64,000 nucleotides of DNA from Diorhabda sublineata (Eukaryota > Arthropoda > Insecta > Coleoptera > Chrysomelidae), in contig NC_079485.1 in the NCBI RefSeq assembly GCF_026230105.1, forward strand, positions 16,190,872 to 16,254,871, given 5' to 3'. Below the pieces are notes generated by a model that saw only the letters and a list, made by a program, of their open reading frames with translations, searched no databases and was not told the DNA's origin. A program made the translations under genes and the position numbers. This document shows positions 1 through 12,579 of the stretch, piece by piece. How positions within the stretch are numbered: the first letter of the stretch is position 1; each line of letters opens with the position of its first letter.

Positions 1-220
1 TAGAGTTTGGGATTCTCACTGTTTCAATAGCAAATACAAACCTATTGATATAGAAATGGGTCCAATGAGAGAAAGGATAGAAAATTGAAAAATCGATTGA
101 TCATTTCGATAGCAAATGCGAAACATTCTTTCAATTCTTGTGTTAATTGTAGCTTGTATGGATGCAGTTTCAGATTAAAGCTCAAAATTCGTTATAAACA
201 TTGTTGTGACAACTGTAAGA
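1..220. other. Unannotated left edge
   Basis: This is AT-rich sequence left of the hAT element. I see no gene or repeat in it. The last eight bases (213-220, CTGTAAGA) are the left target-site duplication of the hAT insertion. Confidence 0.6.
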
Positions 221-364
221 CAGTCATGTCAAAGTTCGGCCCGCGGGCCGCTTCCGGCTCCTGGGCATTATCAATTAGGCCCGCGATCGCAATGGGACAC
301 AGAAAAAAGAATCGTACTCTCAAGTCTACGGATGTTTATAAGTAATTTCAAGGGCAGCGCGTGC

Positions 365-535
365 CTATACAAGCGAGAGAGAAAGACAGTATCGCCATCT
401 CTTAGCAGCAAGCGGAAATATCCCATTATTTTTGTCGAGAACGATAGAATCTTCCACACGCTTCGAGCCTAGACTAGAACCTTCCTTAACCATATAAAAC
501 GAGTGCGTCGGCGCGACGTAAGTCAATTCAGTCGG
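365..535 (+). promoter_or_regulatory. Heat-shock-like promoter inside the hAT element
   Basis: Reading 5' to 3' there is a GAGAGAGA tract (about 374-381), then GAAnnTTC heat-shock-factor half-site pairs at about 446-454 (AGAATCTTCC) and 475-485 (TAGAACCTTCC), a TATAAAA box at 493-499, and a TCAGT initiator at 528-532. This order (GAGA, HSE, HSE, TATA, Inr) resembles Drosophila hsp70-type promoters. It lies directly upstream of the transposase remnant, so it most likely drove the element. The motifs are seen; heat inducibility is inferred. Confidence 0.5.
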
Positions 536-567
536 ATAATCGAAGCGATACGGTTGGAGGATTTTAA

Positions 568-1900
568 TTGTACTGCAAAGTAGTGATGAATCGATGTTTA
601 CTAAAGCTTATACAGAGAGAAGATGCCCTGAAATCAAGTTTTATTATTGCATTAGAAATCGCGAAAAGATCAAAACCTTTCACTGATGATGATTTTATTA
701 AAGACTGTATGTTGAAAGTTGTTGATGTTTCATTTCCATCTCGAAAGTCAATAATTCAAATTATTTCGCTCTCAAGAAACACTGTTGCTTCAAGAATAAA
801 TGATTTATCTCAAAATTTAGTTCTTCAACTGAAGGAGAAAATTGACGAATTTACAAACTGGCTGTTGACGAGAGCACTGATACTGTCGATACAGCTCAAC
901 TTGCTGTTTTTATACGAGACATTAACAGTAACTTTGAAATAACCGAAGAACTATTAAAGTGCGTCCCATCGACAGGTACTACAACAGCAAATGATATTTA
1001 TTCTGCAATTGAGCATTAAAATTGTAAATTTTATAAGGAGCAGAGGACTAAATCACCGACAGTTCAGGCAATGATTACAAGATTTGGACGAAAAGTTTTC
1101 TGATGTCCCTTATTTCACCGAAGTTCGTTGGCTCAATCGAGGAGTAATCTTAGAAAGATTTTTTGCATTACGTAATACTATTCAAGCTTTCGTGTTAGAA
1201 AAAGGCAAACCAATTGATTATGACAATGGCTGGTGGATTGATTGTGCCTTTTTGGTAGATATGAATAAACACTTGACTGATCTGAATATAAAGTTACAGG
1301 GTAAAAACCAGATTCGATACTCAAATGTATTCATATATTCAAGCTTTTGAAACAAAGTTGAGGCTGTTGGAAAATCAGGTAAAAAATCAAACTTTGGACC
1401 ATTTCCCTCCTTTAAAATCATTTGACACAGTGAACCAAAAAAAATTGAATGAATATTCTCAACTTTTGCAAAATTTGATTATGGAATTCAACAATCGTTT
1501 TGAACACTTTCACAAAATGAATTAAATGGAATTCTTAATTTTCAACAATCCATTATTTTGAAGTTTCACAGGCACCACTTCATTTGCAAATGGAGTTGAT
1601 AGATCTTCAATCGGAGAGTATTTTGAAAGAAAAATTTAATGAGATTAACGCTCTTATATTTTATACACAATATTTCAAGAGTTTGGATAATTACCCGAAA
1701 TTAAAAAAGCATACAGCACGCATTCTCTGCATGTTTGGTAGCATCTATTTATTTGAGCAGATGTCATGGAAATAAATAAGAACAAATATCGCACAAGACT
1801 TACGAACAAACATCTCCAATCAATTCTTAAAATAATTACAACGAATATGATACCTGACATCAATGAGCTTGTCAAAAACAAAAGAAGTCAGTCAGGTATC
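568..1900 (+). pseudogene. Decayed hAT transposase (GTF2IRD2/ZBED-like)
   Basis: Several open segments in different frames (568-942, 1084-1350, 1325-1525, 1584-1775) give, in order, the middle and C-terminal parts of a hAT transposase of the type domesticated as vertebrate GTF2IRD2 and ZBED genes. Recognisable pieces include a segment with KPFTDDDFIKDC, a LKEKIDEFTNWL helix, and the region with FTEVRWLNRGVILERFFALR typical of this branch. The N-terminal zinc finger is not visible. Several frameshifts and stops, including the stop ending the first segment at 942, make it non-functional. The family call rests on remembered similarity and would be easy to test by protein search. Confidence 0.75.
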
Positions 1901-2109
1901 TGGATCCTCCAGCTCAACATAATTACCTACCACTTTTATAACTTTGATATGATTTTTAACAACCGTATATTATATCCTTATATAATTTAATAAATAAAAT
2001 GTTATAATAATTCAGTTCATTTTTTTTATTTTCAATCTGGCCCCCCTACGAATTCAAAATTTAATATATGGCCCCCTGCAAAATTGATTTTGACACCTCT
2101 GTTGTAAGA

Positions 2110-5100
2110 CAGACAATTTCTTTTAAGTTGGAATTTTTGGAACCAAGTTATCGTCGTCAGAGACTTAAGGTGAAACAGTGTTAGGGTGAATTTTGCTGGC
2201 CCAAAGATTGGTTTCAACCAAGATCTCAAAGAGCTTGCTGAACGTTTAAAACCATAAAATATTAGAATATTGAAGCTTCAATAAACAAAGTGAACATTGG
2301 AAACCGACATTATTTATGAGACACCCTCTATATTTGGAAGATATTAGCATTATAAAAATCATTGTTTAAACTGTGTTACAGAAATCGTGTAGGCCAGTGT
2401 TATTACTGTCACCATGTCAGCAGACTTTCCATTCATCACGTTTTACCATTAGACCGTTACACAAAGCTATCTAATAGAAAAAAGGCCATAAATAAAGCAA
2501 TACATACCACAATACCGTAGGTACTTATTATGATTCATTTTACCATTGAAACCACAATAGTATGTTCCGTTATATAACGATTTCGTTGAATCAGGAACTA
2601 TTTTTAAATAATATGATCAATGAAGAGTTAATTGAGATATAATAATATCTCTTTTTATTGACATCAGTTTATTTTATTCTATTTGTAAATTGATAAAACC
2701 TATATATCTCAGTAAACTGAGAAACTATTATGAAGGAATGTATACTACTGGTCAAAAGTTTTTACCCATCTCATAATAAATTGATCCCGCGGTCAACTGG
2801 ACCTGTAAAGGTCTATACTAGTTGCGTCCGGTTTGAACATTTTCTCATCTACGGGCTAAGGTTAGGTCATATAATTTCAATCAATTACTTTAAATTTATC
2901 TCCATCCATGGTAGTTATCCTAATATGATTAATAAGTTAGTTATGTGTATTTTACTTAAGCTCCAGGTAAGAAAGTGGTTAACCATATTTAGATATCGAT
3001 AATCCTTGGAGTTATAATTAGTTTACAAAAGTATTCAGTACCACGATTCTTGAAAGGTTTTCTTTATACGTGGGACAAGTTAAAACTGGCTGTCTGATTT
3101 GTTTATTATTCTTCAATTGTAAATTATTTCTTCGGTGTTTATGATTATAACTTACTCCCAGTTAGCTCTGTTAGACTCAAGAACGTGCTGTGATTTATAC
3201 TTTTTAGACTAAGACATCTTTTTGTGTAGTTTGTATTCAATGATTTTCAAACTTCTCGACCCATTTTCCAATCGAGTGCTTGGCGCATCATTTAAGTGAC
3301 GAAATTAGCGAATATTGCAGAACATACCTCCCGTGTCCCTCCGAATAGTTGTGTTCACATAATAAGAAATACGAAGGTGACATTTTTTTTGAGACAGCTT
3401 GTATATTTAGTTTTCAGAGGAATTAGTAAAGCGAGTGTGTTCGTATTTAGTGCGCAATTATGTAACTCAAATAATTTGATGATGATTGAACATGTTAAAA
3501 ATATAAACAAAATTAGATTTGTCATTATTTCTCAATAAAATTAGCTAAAGACCGCCCCTGCCTCTTCATAATACTTATACCAGATAGATATTTCCTCTAG
3601 AGGAAAAAAATACAAGTTGTTCTTGTTCCTACCGATTGTTTGAATTTGGAAATTCTGGTTAATTGAATCTATGTATATAATATTAAATCCGTTTGTCTTG
3701 CCGGAAATCGCGACTTACGACGATACTATAATTGTTGATTGACTAAGATCCGGCTTACATATATATTAATTGGTAAGAGAAGATAAGGTTTATCAAGATT
3801 ATTTGGATATAAGGAATTATAACAAGTTAGATAAGACTAAAATAAAACTAAACTAAATATTTGACAGAACAGCAAATTAAACATCAATTTCATAATATCT
3901 GTTTTATTCCAAATATTACCACATACTTTATGCTTAGTAAGCATGTTTTTACAAACAAATTTGTTATACGAATATTGGGAAGTAGCTTGTTTGGATAATT
4001 TAGTCCTGTGGAAAAAATATAAGTTTTCAGTGTATTATAATAATGAATATAAAGGGTAATTCATAAAAAATATAATGCACAACATACTTATATCCTATTG
4101 TTTGTAGCAGTAAAATATTCTGCATAGTATGTATCACAATAATTCAATGTACAATATAAAAACCAGAAATATGATGAGAAGATGAAAGCAATGCCAACAG
4201 AAATGAACTAACGTGAGGAAAATGCCTACAAAACTATCCAGGAAAATAGATCATAGAATCCAAAGTCTGCTGCTGTTAAATAAATCATTATTACAGAATA
4301 CGGTATGAAAATTAAAATGAAAAACGTGTGGGGAAAGAAAGAGATAAACCAGGAAATATCTTTATCTCACATAAATGTATAAGCTGCTACTTTGATAGTT
4401 TGCATAGATAAACGAGATAAAATAATATGGAGAAAGAATACAAATTGTGAACAACTTACTCTTGATATCCGACGTGTCCTATTTGCAGCTGTTCGTAAAG
4501 CAGATAATTCCACAATTCCGTTAAAAGACCATGAAACTGGTCTTGCTATGGTCTTACCATTGCTTCGAAAATATTCTATTGGTCCATTCGTGGCAACTTT
4601 AATGGAGTGATTTTGAGGACGTACCGGATTATTGAACATTGGATATATTTTACAGTCAAAAACACTATGGATCGAAAATATCAACTAATTTTAGAAAAAC
4701 AGCGACGCATATCTTAGTATAGTCACACTTTTACTATCACCACCAATAATCTATCTACCAAAACTAAACAAAGCTAATACAGTGGAAAAACGATCAACAC
4801 AGTCAAAATTTTAAACAAGATTATATGTAACTTATCACTTAAATGTGCAAAAAACTTCTAATGTATGAGAAAAGTATGTAGAATATCAGTTTTAAGTGAT
4901 ACATATGTAGGTAATTAAAAAATGAGATTAAGTAGATTATTATCAGAAAGTCCTCACATCATTATCAGACTAGATTACACTATAAACAACTATGGCGACA
5001 AAAAAGTTATGAATACAATAAAGTAACATCGTTTGTGATTTCTAAAACTTTGCACATGAATCATATGTTTTGAAACTTTAACAGCAACAAGAAGCAGTAC

Positions 5101-7448
5101 ATATTCAAACCATATTTTAGCATCTAACATTAGAAACAATCCAAAAACCATATTAACAAGAAAACTCATTGCGACATGTTGATAGATTCATATTCCAAAT
5201 CATCATACCACTAATTTCAATTATTTGAGAGAATATTCATGTTTATTAAATCATGAGTGCTTCATGTCAAGTATTGTTATCAGTTACGCATTTCAGGGAC
5301 TATACTATATGTCATTTAGCTATGATTGAAACAATAATTATTTTGTTAGTGTCACTTCAGTTTGGTGTGTGCACTGCTAAATTTTTTTTCCAATGATTAT
5401 TTGTTTTATTTATAAGTGCATTAGATAAATATTTAACATATTGATGATGAATGTGTCAGAGTTGCTCTTACAAGGGAGAAGAAGTATGTATTACATGGCG
5501 AATTTGATTCTTGTGCATCAGTTGTTAATTAATCCCATAGTTTTAATGTTTATAGAAACTATATTGCAGGTACAAGAGACATTAAACACAATAGTCAACA
5601 AAAACAAAGTTATCAATTGAAAATTTTCAGAAATAATTAATTTGTTTTATTTGACCAATAAAAACTTGTGATCCATATTCACATAATAATCCTAATGATG
5701 ATAAAGAAAAACTTAGAGCATATTGTTCTATCAGAATGATTCCAAAACTTGAAAACAAGCATACCCAGATAAATGCAAGCAGTTATAAAAATATGATTAA
5801 CTCAAAGTAACAATAGTAAGGGCCGATCAATCTGTCATTTAGACAACCGTGATATATGAATGTAAAACATGGATACCTGCAAAAATAGTAGAGAACTGGA
5901 AAGCAAAAATTATTTTTTGAGAAATTCAATTGCAAAAACTAGGTATGAGATGAATAATAAATAGGGGAAAAGGTGAGAATTAAATAGGAAACCTAACACA
6001 GTAAATGTAGTTGTACTACGAAGTCTACTATTTTAACTTCAAATTAAAAATAGAATATGAATATTTATGGTGGTGAGATAATTATTAGGAATTTTCAATA
6101 TTCGCAACCATTGTGTATTACAAATTTGTTGAAACTTATAAACTTGAATCAGAATCAAATATCAAAATTTTAGTAAATTATTACTGCCGAGGTTAAGTGT
6201 GGAAATGTTAAATATATTGAAAAATCTCAATGTTAAAAAGTAATAAACTAAAATGAATATAATTATCAAAAGCCAAAGGTTATTTTTCACTATATAGGTA
6301 TCTGTCTGGTTTATTCACTAACTCTATAAATATTTTTTTAATATTAATGACCTTATATCGTTTTTAGCTGTATCCATAGAGTTGCAGAAGAAATTTAATT
6401 TTATATTAAAAATAAATTAATCATGCCAATAAGATTCGATTTTTTTCTTTGCATTTTCTTTTTTACAGATTTCTCAGAATGTAGATTTCCTCTTATAACT
6501 ATTTTACTTATTACCAAATCATAATTTTAATGTTAAATGAAGGATTGAATTGAAAGTGGGACATGAAGATGGGATTTGAAAATATCTTGAGTTATAAGAA
6601 TTATTATGGTTGCTTAAAGGATTTAATAATGCAATTTATGTTCAGAAACGATGTGACACGCATCTAGTAAATAATAATTTATCACTTACCTCATTAAAGG
6701 CCATATCTGAAGGTAGGTAGCTCGGTAGTTCGATGGCCTTTCACCCAAAAGATGTCAAACACAATATTTTTTTCTTTATGAAATATTTATAGAAAAGATC
6801 GAACTACTTATATAAGTCAACACTCATCCCTCGAACAGATCCTAATTTCTATGCGATTCATTTGGCAAAAGACCCATTTGTAAACAACAAAAAATTTACA
6901 TTCCTCAGGTGAGCTAAGTGAACACACCTTTTGACTAATCACAACGGAATTAAACACTATAATAGTACTCAGGAATGTATGAATGTTAATGAGATAAGGA
7001 ACTTAATTATTTAATAATGAGATTTACGACGATTTTCACTTATTTTCCAGAAACATTTGACATTTCACACATAACACTTGTCAGAAGAAGCCATATGCAT
7101 TTTGCATTCTATGACATTACGAGATGTCATAACATAACATGACAAGAACTTTAGATTTCTGTAGTCAGTCATGGTAGATAAACATAATACAAGAAACAAT
7201 GACGTCATTATATTAATATATATAAAAATAATTCGGTAAAAAAATGATTTGTTTCAAAAATGAAAACTAATTTGATAAATTCTAGACTAGAAGATGAAAA
7301 GTTTCTATTTTTATACTTAATTCATAATTACACAAGAAATTTTGGAATATTTGTGAAAGAAGAAGATAACCTTTTTTCTCTATGTTAATTATGAATATTT
7401 GGAAAATTAACAAACTTAAATCTTGTAAGACTAATTTTATCCCAAAAA
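2110..7448. other. Gene-poor AT-rich stretch
   Basis: About 5.3 kb with frequent stops in all frames and no recognised domain. The only segment with some coding look is 4460-4684 on the minus strand, listed separately. I see no clear terminal repeats. It is probably intergenic sequence with old, unrecognisable insertions. Confidence 0.5.
4460..4684 (-). other. Possible orphan coding exon
   Basis: A minus-strand reading frame runs through this segment with balanced amino-acid composition (for example TNGPIEYFRSNGKTIARPVS). It ends exactly at a good donor, AGA|GTAAGT, at 4459-4454. I do not recognise the protein and see no convincing acceptor or partner exon nearby. It could be an exon of an unidentified gene, a transposon fragment or chance. 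The plus strand is also open over 4392-4610, so strand choice is uncertain. Confidence 0.2.
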
Positions 7449-8170
7449 ATGGCTGGAGAAGTTGTAGTAGATGCTTTACCATATATTGATCAAGGTTATG
7501 ATGAACCAGGAGTCAGAGAAGCGGTAAGTTATAAGAAATAGAAATATTGTAAACTACTACATTTTGTTTCCCTCTTAATTTCAAGGCATTTGCTATGGTT
7601 GAAGAGGAATGTCGAAGATATCGACCAACAAAAAATTACTTGGAACATTTACCTCCTCTCAACATATCCTCTTTCGAAACACCAATCATGCATAATGAAT
7701 TTGAAAGGTTACAGAACAGATTACCAATGGAAACACTATCTATGAAACGTTATGAACTACCACCACCACCAAGTGGAAAATTAAATGAAGTAGGAGCTTG
7801 GAATGAATGTGTTGATAATTCCCAAGCACAGTTGGAGCACCAAGCAGTTAGAATTTTAAACTTGGAACTTATGTTAGAATATTGTTGTCCAGCCTGGAAA
7901 AGGTATCTACAAACTCTAGCTGACTCAGAGAAAATAGCTTCCAAGAAGTTGATGGAATTAAGACGACAATTACAACAAGTAAATTGGCAGAGAAAATCGT
8001 TGCAAACAAAAGGTGGAGATCAATTAAAGGCGCTAGAAGCTAAATGGGTGGCTCTGGTGTCTCATAATTATGAAATAGAGCAAGCGTGTGTCATGACTGA
8101 AGAGTATTTAGCTCAAATCAAACAAAATCCTAATATTCACTGTAAACTTCACGAATCAATCAGTAATTGA
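7449..8170 (+). CDS. BCAS2: Pre-mRNA-splicing factor SPF27 (BCAS2)
   Basis: Two exons, 7449-7523 and 7586-8170, separated by a 62-nt GT-AG intron in phase 0, encode about 219 residues (human BCAS2 has 225). The N-terminus begins MAGEVVVDALPYIDQGYDEP, followed by the conserved region with ECRRYRPTKNYLEHLP. The second half is a long charged helix or coiled coil (about residues 90-210), as in the family. BCAS2/SPF27 is a core subunit of the PRP19/NineTeen complex that activates the spliceosome in the nucleus. The start is chosen because exon 1 restores the conserved family N-terminus. The stop is followed by AAAATAAA near 8233, a likely poly(A) signal. The frame is intact and I see nothing anomalous. 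Confidence 0.95.
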
Positions 8171-8639
8171 TACTATTTTTTTTATTCTCAAATAATTGTG
8201 TGTCTAAATGTATAATTTGGAGATATGATAGAAAATAAAAGAATTTATTTTACTTTTTTATATATTTTATTTCAAAATCTATAAACCAACAAATGATAAT
8301 TCAAATTATAAAATAGTATATAATCTATCAGATGTTGTAAACAGGAGTACCATCTTTATTCCAAGTATGTTTCACTTTTTCAAATGCCATTGTAATGTAA
8401 AGAGCTGAAATACAACATATATAAGAAATATTTGTATAAAAATGGATTGAAGATATATCAAATTCTCCATAATGTATGTTTTATCGAAAAAAATTTAATC
8501 TTATTCTTGACATATTTTGGAATTTATCGTAATTCCACACTGATACTATTAAATGTAATAATACATACAAAATAATAAATAAATAAATATCTCTATTTAG
8601 CACTTGGCAACTTATAACTAAATTAGAAACATTACAAAA

Positions 8640-11290
8640 TCAACTTTGATTGCATAAATATGTAAACAGCTGTTTACTAAATTTATATACATTTGGTACA
8701 TTTTTAACATAATCACTCAATTCATTAAAAGAGCGAAGCCCTTCATAAAACAGTGTTTTTTGCAATGCTGAGGTTCGTACAATGTCGTGATTATAGTTTT
8801 GTTTGGATCCAACATAATTATGAAACTGCAGTCGTTTCTTTATGTATGCATTTAAATACTCTAGCATTAGGTTATGTTCAATATTATATATTAAAAGGAG
8901 ATTCGCTGTTTTATTGTTCTGCTCAACAGTTAGCCAATTTAGAGTTTCAAGCATGTAGTCAATTGGTGTATATTTATTAGAATTTAACAAAATGCGCATG
9001 ATTTTGTTCTGTTGTATTTGTAATTAACGCACCTCCTCCGTGTTGCAAGAAATTAATACTTAGCTACAATATGTAAAGTGATGCAAAATTATCGTTTTAT
9101 ATATCATCATTCTAGTCCATTCAGAAACACAATAAGATATTCTACTGAAAAACCCTATTTTTTACCTAATTTCTTACATAAATAATCAACATGAATTGAA
9201 AAATTTAATTGTGGATCTAAAATGACACCCAAATATTTAATTTCGTTAACAAATTCAAATTCTATAGGATAAAGACAAATTTAGATTATAAAATTTTTTA
9301 CAATTTATAGCTGAGCCCACCACCATACATTTTGATTTTGAGGAGTTTACTTTTAATCTATTCTGACACAACAATTTATACAATATCTTAAGTTCATCAT
9401 TTAAAATATTTACAATTTCTAAGTAGTTTTGCCCAAACACTGATATAAGGGTATCATCAGCAAATAAATTAAGGAAACAATTTTTTAAAGCCATATGAAG
9501 ATCATTAATATATATTATAAACAAAAATGGTCCCAGGACACTTCCCTGGGGTTTGTTTTATGAAATCTGTTTTCTAAGTAGTTATTCACACCATAGTGTT
9601 CCAGTTTTCTTATAAAAATTCGATGGTCAATTGTCTCAAAAGCACGCTGATGTCAACAAAAACAGCAATCACTAAATCACCCATGTTTATTTTTTCTCGC
9701 CAATTTGCACACACGTACTGAATCGCTGACTCACAGGAATGCTGACTCCTAAAACCTGACTGTCTCATAAACAACCAGTTACTTTTTTCGAAGTACTCCC
9801 TAAGTTGATTAAAGATGATGTTTCAATGATCTTATCTACAGCTGGTAAAAGATTAATAGGCCTAAACTCTGAAGGTTTCTTTGGTTTATTTACTTTTGGG
9901 ATAAGTGTTATCACACTAGTTTTTAGGTCATGTGGTATTTTTCCGGTGGTGATTGAGACATTAATCAAGTATAAAAGGGGATATCCAATTACACAGAATA
10001 ATTGCTTTACTAGTTTAATATTCAAGCTGTCATCGCTCGAACCTTTATTTTTTAAGCCATATATAACTTTTCTTAACAGAGACAAATTTATGGTCTCCAA
10101 ATGGGAAAAGTATGTTTCGGTATTAAAATCTTGGCTTTCCCAATTTTCATACTCTATACTCTCTGAAACTTCATGCAACGAGTGAAAAGAATTCATTGAA
10201 GTTTTCATCTACATAGCTGTTGTACTGTTCAAAATCTATTTCCATGAAATCAGTAGATTGTTTCTTTGTTCCAGTTAATTCCTTCAGCGTTCTCCACAAC
10301 CTTTTGCTGTCCCCTTTACAGTTGTCAATATTTTGTTCATAATGTGGTGTTTTGTTTTTTCTAATCGCTGACACAACTTCATTTCTATATTTTTATGTTG
10401 TATCTGTTTAGTATCATGTGTCATCCAAGTGCACTTTTTAGGGTTAATTTTATTTACTGGTGCAATTTTATCTAAAACCTCTTCAATATTTTTCATAAAG
10501 TCTGCATAGATGACATCTACATCTACAGCGGTGTAGTTCCACATTTTTCCTATTAGTTCATTGATAACATTGAATATATTATCGTCATTCAGATTTCTAC
10601 TGTAATATGGCTGTTTCTCCTCTGACCTTCTATTTACCTCAATATTTACTCCAATAATTTCATGATCACTTATGCTAGGGAAATTTCTCTGAACCTCCTG
10701 CATATTAAAGTCATTGGTTATTATATAATCAATTAACAAAGACGAGGTATTTGTTCTCCTAGTCTCCTTGGTTACTACTTGTTTAAATCCTGAACTTTGA
10801 ATAATGTTTCACACTCTTCTTGTGTCACTGTTGTTTTTTTGCCATTCAATGTTTATGTCTCCCAGAAATACTGCTATTTGCTTATGTAATAATTCATCAC
10901 CCAATTTATCTTCTAAATATTATAGGAAAACAGCCGAACTTGCGTTTGGGTACCTGTAGAATGCACCAATTAAAACAATTTTTTGTAACAGTTTCAATTC
11001 CACCACAAGTGACCAAAAACTATAGTCAACAGAGTCATTAAGCACAACAAATAATCCAAAACAGTTCATTGCATAAATAACCACTCCGCCAGTATGCCTA
11101 ATGTTAGATCTACTGCATGATGCAGTATATCCTTCGGTATTAAATTCATTTTCCTCAATATCTGGAGTCAAATGTGTTTCACTTACACAACACACTATAG
11201 ACTTTCTATCATCCAGCAACTGGCGCAGTTCGTCGAGGTACGACATGAGACCCTGTATGTTTATGTGCAAAATTAAGCCTTCTTTTTTTG
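8640..11290 (-). pseudogene. LINE ORF2: endonuclease and reverse transcriptase
   Basis: The minus-strand pieces are collinear with a LINE ORF2. 11270-10920 and 10739-10284 carry an APE-type endonuclease (start HINIQGLMSYLDELRQ; CCVSETHL; a later SDHEIIGVN piece). 10208-9765 carries the RT fingers (SVITLIPKVNKP, EFRPINLLP). 9524-9255 carries the catalytic FADDTLI motif. 8999-8640 carries the C-terminal region typical of these elements. Frameshifts separate all pieces, so no active enzyme is encoded. Confidence 0.85.
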
Positions 11291-11330
11291 AGTATCATCT
11301 GTTTTTAAGTTTAGCTGCTAGATATACTGT

Positions 11331-12411
11331 GTTTTTGTTTTGAGTATGTCTATTGCCTTTTTATGCGATAAACACCGGTTATCAAAAACTGTGTGATCAT
11401 ATTTAATATCCTTGATATTCAGAACATCACAAGCATATCTACAGTTTGTACATTCTTTTATTTCTGACTGGCATTCATCACTTTTATGAGTTTTGTTACC
11501 CAGTGGACAGACAACGGCTTCTTGACGACAAACATCAGCTTTATGTCCATATTTCCAGCATTTATAGCATCTAAGAACTCCCAGATGCTCATAAACTCAA
11601 CAAGAATCCCAATCCAAATACACTCTTCTGCACTTTAACAGGATTTTAAAAACTTCCGGCGACACTTCCAATAAAACATTAAGCTTATTGGCGCTTTTCG
11701 ATTTAAATTTTTTTAAGAGCTCTACTTCCACGTTTAGAGCATTTTTAAGGCTATTTTGGCTTTTTATTTTCTGACTAAATACATCTTTTTCCTTAATATA
11801 TTCATCTCGAACACCAACAATTGTAATTTTCGGATTTATCATTTTAGGAATTTCAACATCATAATTTGCCGAAAGTTCCGCCACTGCTTTATTTTGAAGT
11901 ATTTACAAAGATTTGTTATCACCGCATTCCACAACAATACACCCATTGCCGGCAGTTTTCACCTTGTTTACTTCAATTGATAAGTCTGAAGGCTTTATTT
12001 TTTTCTCCAAAACATTTTTTGTTGTAGCACTATCCTGATTTGCATTTTTTGGTCGAATTATTAATGACGGATTCCTTTTTACCACGTTCGACCATTGTTC
12101 ATTCCTGTTAACTGAAGTCGGATTTCCCATGTTTTTTATAATTTCTTTTGTGTTTTCCCTGCATTCTTCGATTTGTTATTCCAATCTCGACAAATTTTTA
12201 GTAACATCCAGGTTAATTTTAACTCTGTCAACGCACTCATCACAAAACCAAAAGAGTTATCTGCACTCGTTTATTATTTTTAAAAACTGATCTTTTATTC
12301 TAGCACAATGTACATGATAATTTTTACTACACAACTTACACGCAATCTGTTTATTATTCACGATAAAATTATCTCCGCAGGACGCACAGACGTGCGTACC
12401 GCTCGACTGCA
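11331..12411 (-). pseudogene. LINE ORF1 with PHD-like finger and three zinc knuckles
   Basis: The minus-strand frame starting at 12411 opens with a C-x2-C ... C-x2-C-x4-H-x2-C ... C-x2-C array spaced like a PHD finger. An in-frame stop falls inside it near 12265. A basic linker follows (11903-12130), then a frameshift near 11890-11900, a second segment (11597-11884) and an in-frame TGA at 11597-11599. Just after come gag-type knuckles: CYKCWKYGHKADVC near 11515-11560 and two further Cys/His clusters to about 11380. This is the nucleic-acid-binding ORF1 of an insect LINE. The frame is broken at least three times. Confidence 0.75.
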
Positions 12412-12579
12412 TGTCTTATGTACCACTGTATATAATATAATACTATTGTTTATACTAAAGTGATAGATAATCTTCGATTCGATTAATGAAATAACGTGAA
12501 TCAGCAATAGTCGCTATCAACAAAGTTATATATGTATAAATTATATGACGGCTACAACTGCTAATAAAGGAGTCATCAG

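Larger units (their letters stand above)
221..2101 (+). mobile_element. hAT-superfamily DNA transposon, complete ends, dead transposase
   Basis: The left end begins CAGTCATGTCAAAGTT and the right end, reverse complemented, begins CAGAGGTGTCAAAATC. These are diverged terminal inverted repeats of the CAGnnnTGTCAAA type common in hAT elements, followed on both sides by GGCC-rich sequence. The flanking octamers CTGTAAGA (213-220) and TTGTAAGA (2102-2109) match at 7 of 8 positions, as expected for the 8-bp hAT target duplication. The interior carries a decayed transposase of the GTF2IRD2/ZBED-like branch. The ends and target duplication are seen directly; the superfamily follows from duplication length, repeat type and transposase similarity. 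Confidence 0.85.
8580..12411 (-). mobile_element. Non-LTR retrotransposon (Jockey/CR1-like), inactive
   Basis: On the minus strand ORF1 (12411 downwards) is followed by ORF2 with endonuclease and reverse transcriptase. The 3' end near 8570-8595 is an ATTT-type simple repeat (seen on plus as AATAAATAAATAAATAT), as for many insect LINEs. There are no LTRs or inverted repeats. Multiple stops and frameshifts interrupt both ORFs. The 5' end is near full length, because ORF1 starts with a complete zinc finger at 12411. I could not identify a target duplication. Confidence 0.85.

Noticed and set aside
10820..11343. Plus-strand frames over the LINE
   Set aside because: Antisense shadows of the endonuclease domain on the minus strand.
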